DNA of 64,000 nucleotides from Exiguobacterium sp. J17977 (GTDB lineage: Bacteria; Bacillota; Bacilli; Exiguobacteriales; Exiguobacteriaceae), in assembly GCF_018616375.1 (NCBI RefSeq), contig NZ_JAEQBB010000008.1:55644-119643 (forward strand), given 5' to 3'. This document shows positions 24,974 through 34,556 of this stretch, in pieces (within the stretch, counting starts at the first letter, position 1; the number at the start of each line of letters is the position of its first letter). The notes beneath the pieces were generated by a model. That model had not been told where the DNA came from, made no database searches, and saw only the letters and a list, made by a program, of their open reading frames with translations. Made by a program: the position numbers and the translations under genes.

Positions 24974-24978
24974 TTGAA

Positions 24979-25019
24979 ACCGGGTGTCGCTTTGACTTTA
25001 AAGGCGGCACCCTTTTTTC
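24979..25019 (+). terminator. Terminator after the ABC-2 permease
   Basis: Stem GGGTGTCGC / GCGGCACCC with a long loop and a T-run at 25013-25018. Confidence 0.75.
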
Positions 25020-25021
25020 CA

Positions 25022-25588
25022 TTACTCGATCAAGCGTCCATCATCATTCCATTGCCCGTACATCTCATTGGCTTTCGTTTTCTCAATCAGTTTATCGAGT
25101 CGTCTCAAATACGTCTCTCGGTCTTCGCGGACACTTTGAATCGTATCAATCCGAATGCGACGATATAATTCAGGAAAGTCCATGAACTGTTTGAATACTT
25201 GCGCGTCTTCCTGCAGGCGCATCATGACTTCTTGATCAATCACAAACGACTCACTGCTCATGTCGGGCAGAACACGTAATCCACGGTCATCCATCAAATC
25301 AAGTCGCTGTAATCGACGAACGCGTTCTTTATTCAGTTCGGTCCAGTTGCTCCGTTTTCGTCTCGGTGAGAAGCGCTGTGCCAATTCTCCGTCAGCCGTC
25401 TTTTTCGCAATCCCATCAATCCATCCAAAGCATAACGCTTCTTCGACGGCATCTAAGTAGAGTAATCCGTCCTCTCTATTTTTCCGACTCAGAATCACCC
25501 AACAAAACGACTGTTCATCTGAATTCCTCTCTAGCCATTTCCGAAACTCGTCTCGGTGCTCAAATCGTAGAACTTGCTCAATTTCCAT
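25022..25588 (-). CDS. YdeI/OmpD-associated family protein
   Basis: 188 aa from the ATG at 25588 (AAAGGAGG seven bases upstream). Typical YdeI-like core: EFRKWLERNSDEQSFCWVIL, LYLDAVEEALCFGWIDGI, RFSPRRKRSNWTELNKERVR. The family is widespread, has been linked to peptide/bacteriocin tolerance, and its biochemical role is not settled. Monocistronic, convergent with the ABC-2 operon. Confidence 0.9.
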   Translation of the reverse strand: MEIEQVLRFEHRDEFRKWLERNSDEQSFCWVILSRKNREDGLLYLDAVEEALCFGWIDGIAKKTADGELAQRFSPRRKRSNWTELNKERVRRLQRLDLMDDRGLRVLPDMSSESFVIDQEVMMRLQEDAQVFKQFMDFPELYRRIRIDTIQSVREDRETYLRRLDKLIEKTKANEMYGQWNDDGRLIE

Positions 25589-25677
25589 ACACATACCTCC
25601 TTTCTATTTTTTATCGAAACAATCAATTAAACTTTTCTTTATTATCCTTTAAACTAAGCATTTATATATAGTGTAAA

Positions 25678-25715
25678 TAAAAAACGCCAAACCCTTATTA
25701 AAGGTTTGACGTTTT
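25678..25715 (-). terminator. Terminator of groES-groEL
   Basis: Stem ACGTCAAACC / GGTTTGGCGT read leftward, followed by a U-run (A-run on the + strand at 25678-25684). Confidence 0.85.
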
Positions 25716-25728
25716 AAGAGCGTATGAC

Positions 25729-27372
<1,644 letters not shown>

Positions 27373-27411
27373 TCATTTCCCCCTAGAAAAGTTTTTGAAG
27401 AATGGTGAGTC

Positions 27412-27696
27412 TTAGCCTACGATTGCGAGAATGTCGCTCTCTCGAACGATTAAGTATTCTTTGCCTTCATGCTTCACTTCGGTACCCGCGTACTTCGAGT
27501 AGATGACCAAATCATTTTCTTTGACGTCGAGCGCGATCCGCTCACCTTGGTCCGTGACGCGGCCTGTACCGACTGCGAGGACGCGTCCTTGTTGCGGCTT
27601 CTCTTTCGCCGTGTCAGGAAGCACGATGCCTCCGATCGTCTTTTCTTCTTTCTCCACGACTTCGATGATGACGCGATCGCCTAGTGGTTTTAACAT
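27412..27696 (-). CDS. groES: Co-chaperonin GroES
   Basis: 94 aa. [20 protein letters not shown], mobile loop [17 protein letters not shown] (I-V-L tripeptide that binds GroEL), and ending [13 protein letters not shown]. The start at 27696 with GGAGG is preferred to an in-frame upstream extension that runs into the CIRCE. First gene of the heat-shock operon. Confidence 0.99.
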   Translation of the reverse strand: MLKPLGDRVIIEVVEKEEKTIGGIVLPDTAKEKPQQGRVLAVGTGRVTDQGERIALDVKENDLVIYSKYAGTEVKHEGKEYLIVRESDILAIVG

Positions 27697-27745
27697 AGAA
27701 AAAACCTCCTCCGAATATGAATGATGTATCGTTGAATCGTAAGTT

Positions 27746-27772
27746 TTAGCACTCGTCAAAAAGGAGTGCTAA
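27746..27772. promoter_or_regulatory. CIRCE element (HrcA operator)
   Basis: Perfect TTAGCACTC-N9-GAGTGCTAA, 50-76 bp before the groES start. Binding site of the heat-shock repressor HrcA. Confidence 0.99.
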
Positions 27773-27780
27773 CATTGATT

Positions 27781-27809
27781 AGTGTAGTATGAGACGCCTG
27801 AAAATGCAA
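27781..27809 (-). promoter_or_regulatory. groES-groEL promoter
   Basis: Read leftward: TTGCAT (27809-27804), 17-bp spacer, TACACT (27786-27781), immediately upstream of CIRCE. SigA-type. Confidence 0.85.
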
Positions 27810-27857
27810 GCGGGAACATCGAAAAAATGCTCCCACTCGCGGTCAAGAGACCTTATT

Positions 27858-27866
27858 TGATACAAT
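27858..27866 (+). promoter_or_regulatory. ydiL promoter, extended -10
   Basis: TG (27858-27859) plus TACAAT (27861-27866), 43 bp before the ydiL start. Confidence 0.5.
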
Positions 27867-27909
27867 GGTTAAAAGGAACGTTGACTCTTAGGAATAAGGA
27901 CGTGTTCAA

Positions 27910-28605
27910 TTGGCTACACTAAACTCAAACCAATCGATAAATACCCGTTTTTCGATGGCGCCTAACATTCGGCTCCGGCATATCATCCCGATTCTGCTGT
28001 ATGCGTTTGTTCAATTCTTTCCAGTATTGATTAGCGGAGTGCGTCCAGAATGGATCACACCGACCGCAACCGGGCTTTGGTTCGCCATCGGGTTCAGCTT
28101 GACGATCATCATCTCCGTCTTCTTGCTCTGGCCCGACTTGAAGCTATATAAGCAGCAAGGCATCCAATCAAATTTGAACGACACGGTCAAATGGATCGGG
28201 CTCGGGATTCTCATGCAATACGGGCTCGTCATCGTCGCCAACTTGATTGAGACAGCGATCTCAGGTGACGTCATGGGGTCACAGAACACCGAGCAAATCG
28301 CGGATATCGTCCGTCTCGTCCCAGTCATGACGCTCTCGGTCGTCTTGCTCGGACCGATCATGGAAGAGATTCTGTTCCGTCATATCTTATTCGGTAACTT
28401 GAGCGCCCGCTTCGGGTTCTGGATCGCGTTCGCGGTCAGCTCGCTCTTATTCGCGCTCATCCACGGGGACAACAAGATTCTCGTTTACGTGGCGATGAGC
28501 TTCGCCTTCACGGTCGCTTATGCCAAGACGCGTCGTTTGATCGTGCCGATCGCGATTCACGCGTTTAACAACGCGCTCGTCATGGTCGTATTATTCTTAA
28601 TGTAG
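27910..28605 (+). CDS. ydiL: CPBP-family intramembrane metalloprotease YdiL
   Basis: 231 aa, about eight helices. CPBP (Abi) motifs: EEILFRHILFG (E-E-x-x-x-R), FALIHGDNK (F-x-x-x-H) and HAFNNALVM (H-x-x-x-N), the glutamates and histidines forming the zinc site of Rce1-like proteases. The TTG at 27910 has AAGGA upstream; an ATG at 27955 lacks one. Divergent from groES and followed by ydiK, as in B. subtilis, which supports the name. Confidence 0.88.
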   Translation: MATLNSNQSINTRFSMAPNIRLRHIIPILLYAFVQFFPVLISGVRPEWITPTATGLWFAIGFSLTIIISVFLLWPDLKLYKQQGIQSNLNDTVKWIGLGILMQYGLVIVANLIETAISGDVMGSQNTEQIADIVRLVPVMTLSVVLLGPIMEEILFRHILFGNLSARFGFWIAFAVSSLLFALIHGDNKILVYVAMSFAFTVAYAKTRRLIVPIAIHAFNNALVMVVLFLM

Positions 28606-28621
28606 AAATGAGGTGGCATTG

Positions 28622-28831
28622 ATGCCGCGACACTTAAAAGTTATGTTTTTGTTCAGTCTCTCATTCGGGATTCTGTTCACTGTCCTCGCCTACTACTCGG
28701 TGCAAGAGTACGGCTTCAGCTTCTGGACGTACTTCATCATCGCCGTAGCCGCGTATGACTTCTTCAAGGTATATCAGATTTTAACGCTCGCCCGAAAAGC
28801 GAAAAAAGAAAAGACCGATAAATCGGCATAA
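28622..28831 (+). CDS. ydiK: YdiK-like small membrane protein
   Basis: 69 aa, two helices (MFLFSLSFGILFTVLAYYS and FWTYFIIAVAAYDFFKVYQI) and a Lys-rich tail. Length, topology and position beside ydiL and groESL match B. subtilis YdiK (DUF4305). The start at 28622 with GAGGTGG five bases upstream is preferred to the GTG three codons earlier. Function unknown. Confidence 0.8.
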   Translation: MPRHLKVMFLFSLSFGILFTVLAYYSVQEYGFSFWTYFIIAVAAYDFFKVYQILTLARKAKKEKTDKSA

Positions 28832-28833
28832 CG

Positions 28834-28864
28834 AAAAGACCAAGCTGAGCGCTTGGTCTTTTTT
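28834..28864. terminator. Terminator after ydiK, probably bidirectional
   Basis: Stem AAAGACCAAGC / GCTTGGTCTTT, T-run at 28859-28864. Confidence 0.9.
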
Positions 28865-29246
28865 AGTGTCGAATCACGTTGGACGCATCGTTCAGTTCGA
28901 TGTGATCAGCACCCCGAATCAATAGACCGCGAAGCGTCAACAGACTGCCGAGCACGATATGAATCGTCTCGAGCAACGGCACGCGCGGCTCATCGAAGAA
29001 AAACACACCGACGGTAAACAAGATCATTAGTGCGACAAAGACGAATGTCACCAGCTTCGCATTGACCGAGGCCCGAATCGAAGCTGCTTGATCAGGATTC
29101 ATGGTAGTCAACTTCTGCTCGTAGTAGGAAGACACCGTAAACCCTAGACCTGTCAACGCCGCCCACACATACTCCCCGTTCCACAGCCCTAGCCCGAATA
29201 AGGTCGGCCAGACCATCACTAATACGATGTACCATTTTTTACTCAT
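28863..29246 (-). CDS. Four-helix membrane protein, unknown
   Basis: 127 aa from the ATG at 29246 (AAGGAGAGG). Four helices in two pairs separated by a soluble linker (YYEQKLTTMNPDQAASIRAS), with a short tail HIELNDASNVIRH. The topology recalls the nine-member array, and the linker L-T-x-x-N and acidic tail could be remote echoes, but the similarity is too weak to claim. It follows the SgrR-like gene by 11 bp. Confidence 0.75.
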   Translation of the reverse strand: MSKKWYIVLVMVWPTLFGLGLWNGEYVWAALTGLGFTVSSYYEQKLTTMNPDQAASIRASVNAKLVTFVFVALMILFTVGVFFFDEPRVPLLETIHIVLGSLLTLRGLLIRGADHIELNDASNVIRH

Positions 29247-29257
29247 ACAACCTCTCC

Positions 29258-30883
29258 TTACGATGGAATCCATAATTTCGCAAAATCAAAATACCCAAAG
29301 ATGTCGATACAGACATCCTTTAACTCGACCGGGAACGGGATCGTCCGCTCCTCGTTATAGAGCGGAATAAAATAAGACCCTTCTTTCAACTCCCGCTCGA
29401 TTTGCTGATGGAGCGGCAACCAGTCCTCGAACGGTAGCTCATCGTATTGACGGACCCGTTCCGTCATCCCGTCAATGTGACGCAACAACTCACGCGGTGG
29501 CGAATAGTCGCTCGTCAAAAATTGCTCGAAACCGAGCGAGATATTGCGCTCATAAATCTCGCCATGGACGATCAAATCGACCCGATCGAAATACGTCGTG
29601 TCATGAATCGTATCCTTGAAACTGACCGGCACCCATTCATATGAAATCCCGTGCCGCGTCAACATATCGGCGATCCACATCGACACCGTCGACGTGAAGT
29701 CCGTCTGTTTGATGCGAATCGGACGGTCGAACGTCACTGCTGGTCCTTCTGGAATTTCATACGTCTCGCTCGCATCCCCGAGGAAGCCACGGTCGTTCGG
29801 GATTTTCCGATCGTCGAGTGATCCCACATCTGGACGAATCTCTGCAATCAGACGGTGGATGTAATGTCGCGCCTCATCCCGCTCGAACACCCCGCCCGGC
29901 TGACTGTTCAAAAATACGAGATTGAAACCCGATGGCGTCGAGATATAGCCCGTCTCTCCGGAGTCTCGCGACGAGATACGGTATGTCGGGTCGTAGCCGT
30001 CTGGCACCTGTAAAAATTCAACGCGGTCGAGCAGCGCCCGGACGCCAAAGTAGTTCTCGAACGCCGCAAGCACCGTTTTCTCAGCATCATGCCGCTCCAG
30101 CAGGAACGGCCCCGTCCCAATCGTGTCTTTGGCGATGCTCGTATGAATCATCGAGAGCCGCGGCACGAACGAATTGCGGCGCCGATCGAGCGTCACATCG
30201 ACCTGATATGGACCGTTTGACGACACGCGTCGGACGTGACGATATGTATGACGATAAGCCGGAGACTGGAAGAGCGCCCGCAAGCTTTTTGTCACGTCTT
30301 TACTCGTCATGAGCGAGCCGTCGTGAAACCGGACACTCTTACGAAGGAACAAGATGAGCGTGTCCCCGCGCCATTCGTAGTGATGGGCCAGTTCGCCCGT
30401 CACTTGCCCGGATTCATCGATTGTGAACAGGCGGTTGAATACGTTTTGAACGAGGTGGGCGCTATGGATGTCGGCCGCCTCGAGCGGGTGCGTCGTCAGA
30501 AAGTTGCGCCGCCGTGGAATGATGAGGGCGTCACTCGATGTCTGGACGTAGCCGAACTTCTTTTCGAGCTGACGCATGAAGCGTCCGGTCTGCGCCGGTG
30601 ACCAGTCCCATTCGAGCTGGTTCGTCACGGCCTCAATCGACTCGGTCTCCATCCGCTTCAATAACTGTTCGGCCAACTCGCTCTCCACATGACGCAACCA
30701 GACGAGCTGACTGACGTTGCCACGTCCGAGCCCGCTCGTATAGGTGAGCCAGCCTTCCTCTTGCCAGCGAAGCAAGTGCCGTCTCGTTTGTTTGGCACTT
30801 AAATGGATGGCGTCCGCCATGTCCGCAATCGTGTAATGCCCGTCCCGACATTGCTTCCACAAACTAAATAAGTAGGCATCCAT
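29258..30883 (-). CDS. SgrR-like regulator: HTH plus solute-binding-protein domain
   Basis: 541 aa, no signal peptide. N-terminal winged-HTH (about 1-110; YTIADMADAIHLSAKQTRRH; LLRWQEEGWLTYTSGLGRGN) followed by a family 5 extracellular solute-binding-like domain used as cytosolic sensor (FTIDESGQVTGELAHHYEWRGDTLILFLRKSVRFHDG split over 165-205). This is the architecture of E. coli SgrR, which senses sugar-phosphate stress and activates the efflux gene setA. Divergent from an MFS gene here, so the pair may be a functional analogue. Start at 30883, seven bases after GAGGGGG. Confidence 0.9.
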   Translation of the reverse strand: MDAYLFSLWKQCRDGHYTIADMADAIHLSAKQTRRHLLRWQEEGWLTYTSGLGRGNVSQLVWLRHVESELAEQLLKRMETESIEAVTNQLEWDWSPAQTGRFMRQLEKKFGYVQTSSDALIIPRRRNFLTTHPLEAADIHSAHLVQNVFNRLFTIDESGQVTGELAHHYEWRGDTLILFLRKSVRFHDGSLMTSKDVTKSLRALFQSPAYRHTYRHVRRVSSNGPYQVDVTLDRRRNSFVPRLSMIHTSIAKDTIGTGPFLLERHDAEKTVLAAFENYFGVRALLDRVEFLQVPDGYDPTYRISSRDSGETGYISTPSGFNLVFLNSQPGGVFERDEARHYIHRLIAEIRPDVGSLDDRKIPNDRGFLGDASETYEIPEGPAVTFDRPIRIKQTDFTSTVSMWIADMLTRHGISYEWVPVSFKDTIHDTTYFDRVDLIVHGEIYERNISLGFEQFLTSDYSPPRELLRHIDGMTERVRQYDELPFEDWLPLHQQIERELKEGSYFIPLYNEERTIPFPVELKDVCIDIFGYFDFAKLWIPS

Positions 30884-30986
30884 GCCCATTCCCCCTCACC
30901 AAAAGTGGACATCATCCCCTCGATTCGTCCATTTTCAAGTTCTGTTGTCTTGTTTATGATACAGGTACAGAATGGAAGGTGACAAT

Positions 30987-32222
30987 ATGAAATGGAAAGA
31001 AATACCTCGCCCAATTAAAGTTCGACTCATTACATCGTTTTTCAATCGCTCCGTCTCATTCGCCATCATGCCGTTCATGGCGCTCTTGTTCGTCAAAGCG
31101 TTCAACGAGTTAATCGCCGGCGTCTTTTTAATCACGCTCGTATGCCTCGGCTATGTCATAGGGTTGTTGGGCGGCTATCTCGCCGACCGCTTCTCCCGCA
31201 AACAGTTGCTCGTCCTCACGTCGAGCATAACGGCCGGCATGTTCCTCACGATGACGCTCTGTCTCATGATGGATCAGATGATCGTGTTCATGGTCGCGTA
31301 TACGATCTTCACGGTGACGAGCAACCTCGGACGTCCTGCCATGAGTGCCATCATCATCGATGCGACGACGCCGGAGAACCGGAAAGCCGTCTATGCCCTC
31401 GACTACTGGTTAATCAACTTATCGATTGCAATCGGAACAGCCATCGGCGGTTGGCTCTACGTCAGCAATCAGCTGTTACTGTTTTGGATTTTGACCGTGA
31501 CGTCGTCGACGCTTCCAATCGCCTATGCGATTTTCCTCGAAGACACGAAGCGGACGTGGACGTCGCAACGACTCACACTCGTCTTCGTCGATATCTTCCA
31601 AAGCTATCAAATCGCTTGGCGCGATCGTCCGTTCGTCAAAGTCGTCTTCGGCTCGATGTGCATCCTCGCCGCCGAGTTTTCGATGGGGAGCTACGTCGCC
31701 GTCCGGCTCGCCGACTCGTTCGAGCCGATGTCCATCAACGATTGGGCAATCAACGGGGTGCGGATGTTCAGCCTCATCCAAATCGAGAACACGCTGATCG
31801 TCGTCGCATTGACGTTCATGATTCAACGTCTCGCTTCTCGATTCTCCAACAAACAGGCGTTGCTCGGCGGGTTGTTGCTGTACATGATCGGCTATGCCGT
31901 CATCACGAGCGCGAACTCGATGACGCTCTTGCTCGGGTTCATGCTTCTCGCCACGTTTGGTGAGTTATTGTATTCACCCGTTTTGAACACGGAGAAAGCG
32001 AACATGATGCCCGAAGACCAACGCGGCGCCTACTCGGCGTTCGCCGGGACATCGTTCGCCGGTGCCGACTTCATGTCGCGCTCGACAATTCTCATCGGCG
32101 CACTCCTCTCTCCGTTCATGATGAGCGTCTATATCGGCTTGGTCGTCTGTGTCGGCTGCTTCTTAGTGTATACAGGCATCTATGTGAAAGAAACGTTGGC
32201 CTTGAATCAAAAAGCTTCTTAA
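30987..32222 (+). CDS. MFS transporter paired with SgrR-like regulator
   Basis: 411 aa, 12 helices. Motif A YLADRFSRKQLLVLTSS between helices 2 and 3; FTVTSNLGRPAMSAIIIDAT in helix 4, with MFS exporter-like pattern. The start at 30987 (GAAGGTG upstream) is preferred over an upstream in-frame codon. Divergent from the SgrR-like gene, suggesting efflux of sugars or other small molecules sensed by the regulator. Confidence 0.9.
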   Translation: MKWKEIPRPIKVRLITSFFNRSVSFAIMPFMALLFVKAFNELIAGVFLITLVCLGYVIGLLGGYLADRFSRKQLLVLTSSITAGMFLTMTLCLMMDQMIVFMVAYTIFTVTSNLGRPAMSAIIIDATTPENRKAVYALDYWLINLSIAIGTAIGGWLYVSNQLLLFWILTVTSSTLPIAYAIFLEDTKRTWTSQRLTLVFVDIFQSYQIAWRDRPFVKVVFGSMCILAAEFSMGSYVAVRLADSFEPMSINDWAINGVRMFSLIQIENTLIVVALTFMIQRLASRFSNKQALLGGLLLYMIGYAVITSANSMTLLLGFMLLATFGELLYSPVLNTEKANMMPEDQRGAYSAFAGTSFAGADFMSRSTILIGALLSPFMMSVYIGLVVCVGCFLVYTGIYVKETLALNQKAS

Positions 32223-32225
32223 GTC

Positions 32226-32258
32226 AAAACGGTCTCTCACATGTGAGGGACCGTTTGT
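32226..32258 (+). terminator. Terminator after the MFS gene
   Basis: Stem AAACGGTC-TCTCAC / GTGAGG-GACCGTTT, followed by TGTGT rather than a perfect T-run. Confidence 0.75.
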
Positions 32259-32295
32259 GTAGGCTCATTTTTGAAAAAGATATCAATCTAAGTTA

Positions 32296-32320
32296 TATTT
32301 GATAGGTTAACTATCAAATA
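32296..32320. promoter_or_regulatory. Large perfect inverted repeat over the lipoprotein gene leader
   Basis: TATTTGATAG (32296-32305), GTTAA, CTATCAAATA (32311-32320). The right arm abuts the AGGAG ribosome site, 12 bp before the start. A repressor operator, or an mRNA hairpin controlling translation; the owner of the site is unknown. Confidence 0.7.
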
Positions 32321-32332
32321 AGGAGAGATACG

Positions 32333-32611
32333 ATGAAGAAAGTAGTTCTCGCGCTGGTCGCTTCCCTGTTTCTCGTCGCCTGCTCAAATCAAGGCGACCT
32401 GTCTACATACGAAGAGTATAGCGTGCTCGAAGATACGATTGATGTCGCGAAGTATGAACCGAGAATCGAGACGGACAACGACGGCAACCGCGTCATCTTA
32501 TTCTATGAAGGTGAACGTGTGGCCTATAAGAGCGTCTATGTAAAGGACGAGCGTCACCTGAAAGTCATCAGCACGGACGATGAGGCCCCGCTCTATAACG
32601 CTACACTGTAA
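32333..32611 (+). CDS. Small lipoprotein, unknown
   Basis: 92 aa. Lipoprotein signal MKKVVLALVASLFLVAC with the Cys at 17. The mature part is acidic, with DNDGNRVILFYEGERVAYKS. No family recognised. It is controlled by the inverted repeat directly in front of the gene and ends in a strong terminator; monocistronic. Confidence 0.82.
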   Translation: MKKVVLALVASLFLVACSNQGDLSTYEEYSVLEDTIDVAKYEPRIETDNDGNRVILFYEGERVAYKSVYVKDERHLKVISTDDEAPLYNATL

Positions 32612-32612
32612 A

Positions 32613-32645
32613 ACACAGCCCCCTTCGCGCGAAGGGGGCTGTTCT
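32613..32645. terminator. Bidirectional terminator
   Basis: Stem ACAGCCCCCTTCG / CGAAGGGGGCTGT (32615-32642), shared with the convergent hydrolase gene. Confidence 0.9.
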
Positions 32646-33619
32646 CAATTCTCATAATGAATTTGTTGTTGATGTTGCAGACGATACGTGATCAATCGCT
32701 CGCTGTCTAACGGTTCATGGAACAGTGACACAGCCGTGACTTGGTTGTTGCCATACGTCCGGTAATAATAGATACCGTCGTCAACGTTGCAACATGAGGA
32801 ATAAATCGTATACTCGTACGTCCCGTCCGCCGCCTCGTTCAAGCCCCGCGTTTGTATCACCGTATCCAACAGTTTGAAAAATTGACCGACCCCTGACACC
32901 TCGGTCGATTCGCAGACCGAGTTAAATGTAGCGAACGTTGCCCGGACGAAACGTGACGTCGACGATAAATCACCAGGTAAGCCTTGCCCGCCTAATCCGA
33001 GACAATAGGCATCGAGATTCAATGTCGGTGCGAACGTATTGGCCGGCAGTTTCGTCGATACGTGCCGATAATCATTCAGATTGAACAGCTGGTACTCGAA
33101 CGACGGATTGTTCGTCAAGACGCCGACTGGATTGTCGTATACACGCAAACCGTCCGCCATCGGCTCGACGACAATCGAAGTATCTCTGTCGGCGATGATC
33201 CAGTGCAGCGGGTGAAGCGGAAGCGCATCGCTGAAGTTGAGATTGATCAGATGAATCGTCGCCAGTCGCTCTTTCGCTTCCTCGACGGTCGCACACTGGC
33301 CGAGGATCCACGGGATGAACTCGAACGGGGAGACGTTGTCTCGTCCGTCGACTTCCGGCTTGAACACGGCATTCCCTGGGAAGTTCAACCCAGCCATGCT
33401 GAGCCCTTTTTCATTCGTCGCTTCGTAATAGAGCGGGTAGTCTTCCACGACGGTCGCCATCCCGATCATCGCGTAATGGTTAACGTTCTCGCCCATCCGT
33501 CTGAAGTGAAACGGATAGTGTCGGGGGGTGATCGTCACTTGCTCGTGATAGGACACGTTCAGGTCTAAGTTTCTGCCGAAGTAGTGGGCGTGCGGAGCGT
33601 ACGTGATTGCTGTACACAT
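32645..33619 (-). CDS. Choloylglycine hydrolase family amidase (penicillin V acylase / bile salt hydrolase type)
   Basis: 324 aa. N-terminal nucleophile hydrolase: MCTAITY exposes Cys2 after Met removal; FGRNLDL gives Arg16 and Asp19; ATNEKGLSMAGLNFPGNA, VLTNNPSFEYQ (Asn) and TSRFVRATF (Arg) follow, the conserved series of this family. It cleaves linear amides such as penicillin V, conjugated bile salts or N-acyl homoserine lactones; which one cannot be told. Cytosolic, monocistronic, GGAAGGAG site. Confidence 0.92.
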   Translation of the reverse strand: MCTAITYAPHAHYFGRNLDLNVSYHEQVTITPRHYPFHFRRMGENVNHYAMIGMATVVEDYPLYYEATNEKGLSMAGLNFPGNAVFKPEVDGRDNVSPFEFIPWILGQCATVEEAKERLATIHLINLNFSDALPLHPLHWIIADRDTSIVVEPMADGLRVYDNPVGVLTNNPSFEYQLFNLNDYRHVSTKLPANTFAPTLNLDAYCLGLGGQGLPGDLSSTSRFVRATFATFNSVCESTEVSGVGQFFKLLDTVIQTRGLNEAADGTYEYTIYSSCCNVDDGIYYYRTYGNNQVTAVSLFHEPLDSERLITYRLQHQQQIHYEN

Positions 33620-33701
33620 AACAAAACTCCTTCCGTTCCAATGCAGACAATAACAGCACTCTTTGGTCTATTCACGTTATCGTCTGACATCAACCATAAT
33701 A

Positions 33702-33735
33702 AAAAACGATGAGGCGTGTGCCACATCGTTCTTCA
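33702..33735 (-). terminator. Terminator of the 34.3-33.7 kb membrane gene pair
   Basis: Stem ACGATGTGGC / GCCTCATCGT read leftward, then a U-run (A-run at 33700-33706). Confidence 0.8.
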
Positions 33736-33737
33736 TA

Positions 33738-34142
33738 TTAATTCAGTTCGGTCTCGACCGTTGTGTCCGGCATGAAAAACCAAAGTCCAATCCCTTTTAA
33801 TCCGAGTACGAACGCAAACCCATAATACATGAGGGCTTCAAGCGAGTAGGTCAACGTATCCATGAAGAACGAGACGAAGAGTCCAATCATCAAGGCAACG
33901 ACGACACCTCGTAATGTCAGTTCACTTGATTCACGTCCGATGGCACGAAATGCTTCCTCACCAAGTGTCGCCGCGATGTCACGGCGCCAAGCATAAAACA
34001 GAGTCGCAGCCAGCGCCAACGTCATATCTGGCACGTTACCACCTAAGACATCCATGATGGTGAGCCCGAGCATAATGAACATCCCGAGTTTAAATGCATC
34101 TTCATTTGTATAGCTCACTCGAGATTTCAAGAACTTGTTCAT
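33738..34142 (-). CDS. Membrane protein, unknown
   Basis: 134 aa, about four helices in two pairs separated by a hydrophilic stretch (RRDIAATLGEEAFRAIGRESSE). N-terminus MNKFLKSRVSYTNEDAFKLG, acidic end. No family recognised. Overlaps the small gene upstream by 4 bp, so both are probably one unit. Confidence 0.75.
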   Translation of the reverse strand: MNKFLKSRVSYTNEDAFKLGMFIMLGLTIMDVLGGNVPDMTLALAATLFYAWRRDIAATLGEEAFRAIGRESSELTLRGVVVALMIGLFVSFFMDTLTYSLEALMYYGFAFVLGLKGIGLWFFMPDTTVETELN

Positions 34143-34297
34143 AGGACGATGAACCCCACCGTCAATAGACCATATACGAAACCGAGCACGATCACACTGA
34201 TGGCAATAGATTTATATTGCGGATACTTATGTAAGACGACCGCTCCGGCGATCACGTGAATAAACGCGACGATGAACGTCACAATCGCAAAACCCAT
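34139..34297 (-). CDS. 52-aa two-helix membrane protein
   Basis: From the ATG at 34297 with GAGG nine bases upstream (an ATG 17 codons earlier lacks a good site): MGFAIVTFIVAFIHVIAGAV, a short polar turn HKYPQYKS, and a second helix. Start of the two-gene leftward unit. Function unknown. Confidence 0.65.
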   Translation of the reverse strand: MGFAIVTFIVAFIHVIAGAVVLHKYPQYKSIAISVIVLGFVYGLLTVGFIVL

Positions 34298-34414
34298 TCG
34301 GTTGTTCCTCGCTTCCAAAAAAAATAATAGAAAATCATGGGAATTCATCCGTTTCCCGATACAAAAAACACTGCATTCATTATATCAATTTTTGGAAAGA
34401 AGGCACATCACATC

Positions 34415-34457
34415 ATGAATTATTCACGTACCGATTTATCGAAATTAGACGAGAATA
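34415..34457 (+). pseudogene. Severed 5' end of the TM2-domain gene
   Basis: ATG followed by codons for MNYSRTDLSKLDEN, stopping at the left border of the tnpB element. Joined to the sequence right of the element it reads in frame into TTEEMLLVNSEVEKKK, a usual N-terminus for TM2 proteins. The element therefore inserted 14 codons into the gene. Confidence 0.8.
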
Positions 34458-34496
34458 CTCCCACTTCTAAACGTGGCGGGCGAAGTCCGAGTGAAG

Positions 34497-34526
34497 GTTG
34501 GCGATGAATCGCCAGCCTCTTTTTTG
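34497..34526 (+). terminator. Left-end hairpin terminator of the tnpB element
   Basis: Stem GGTTGGCGAT / ATCGCCAGCC followed by a T-run, before the tnpB start. Confidence 0.7.
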
Positions 34527-34556
34527 GGTATAAATACCTAGAGGGGGGTGAACACC

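Noticed and set aside
28863..29246. Tenth member of the four-helix array
   Set aside because: Topology is similar, but the N-terminal, linker and tail blocks do not match convincingly.
31142..31963. 273-codon ORF inside the MFS gene
   Set aside because: Same strand but shifted frame of a clear 12-helix transporter; composition is low-complexity Arg/His/Asp.
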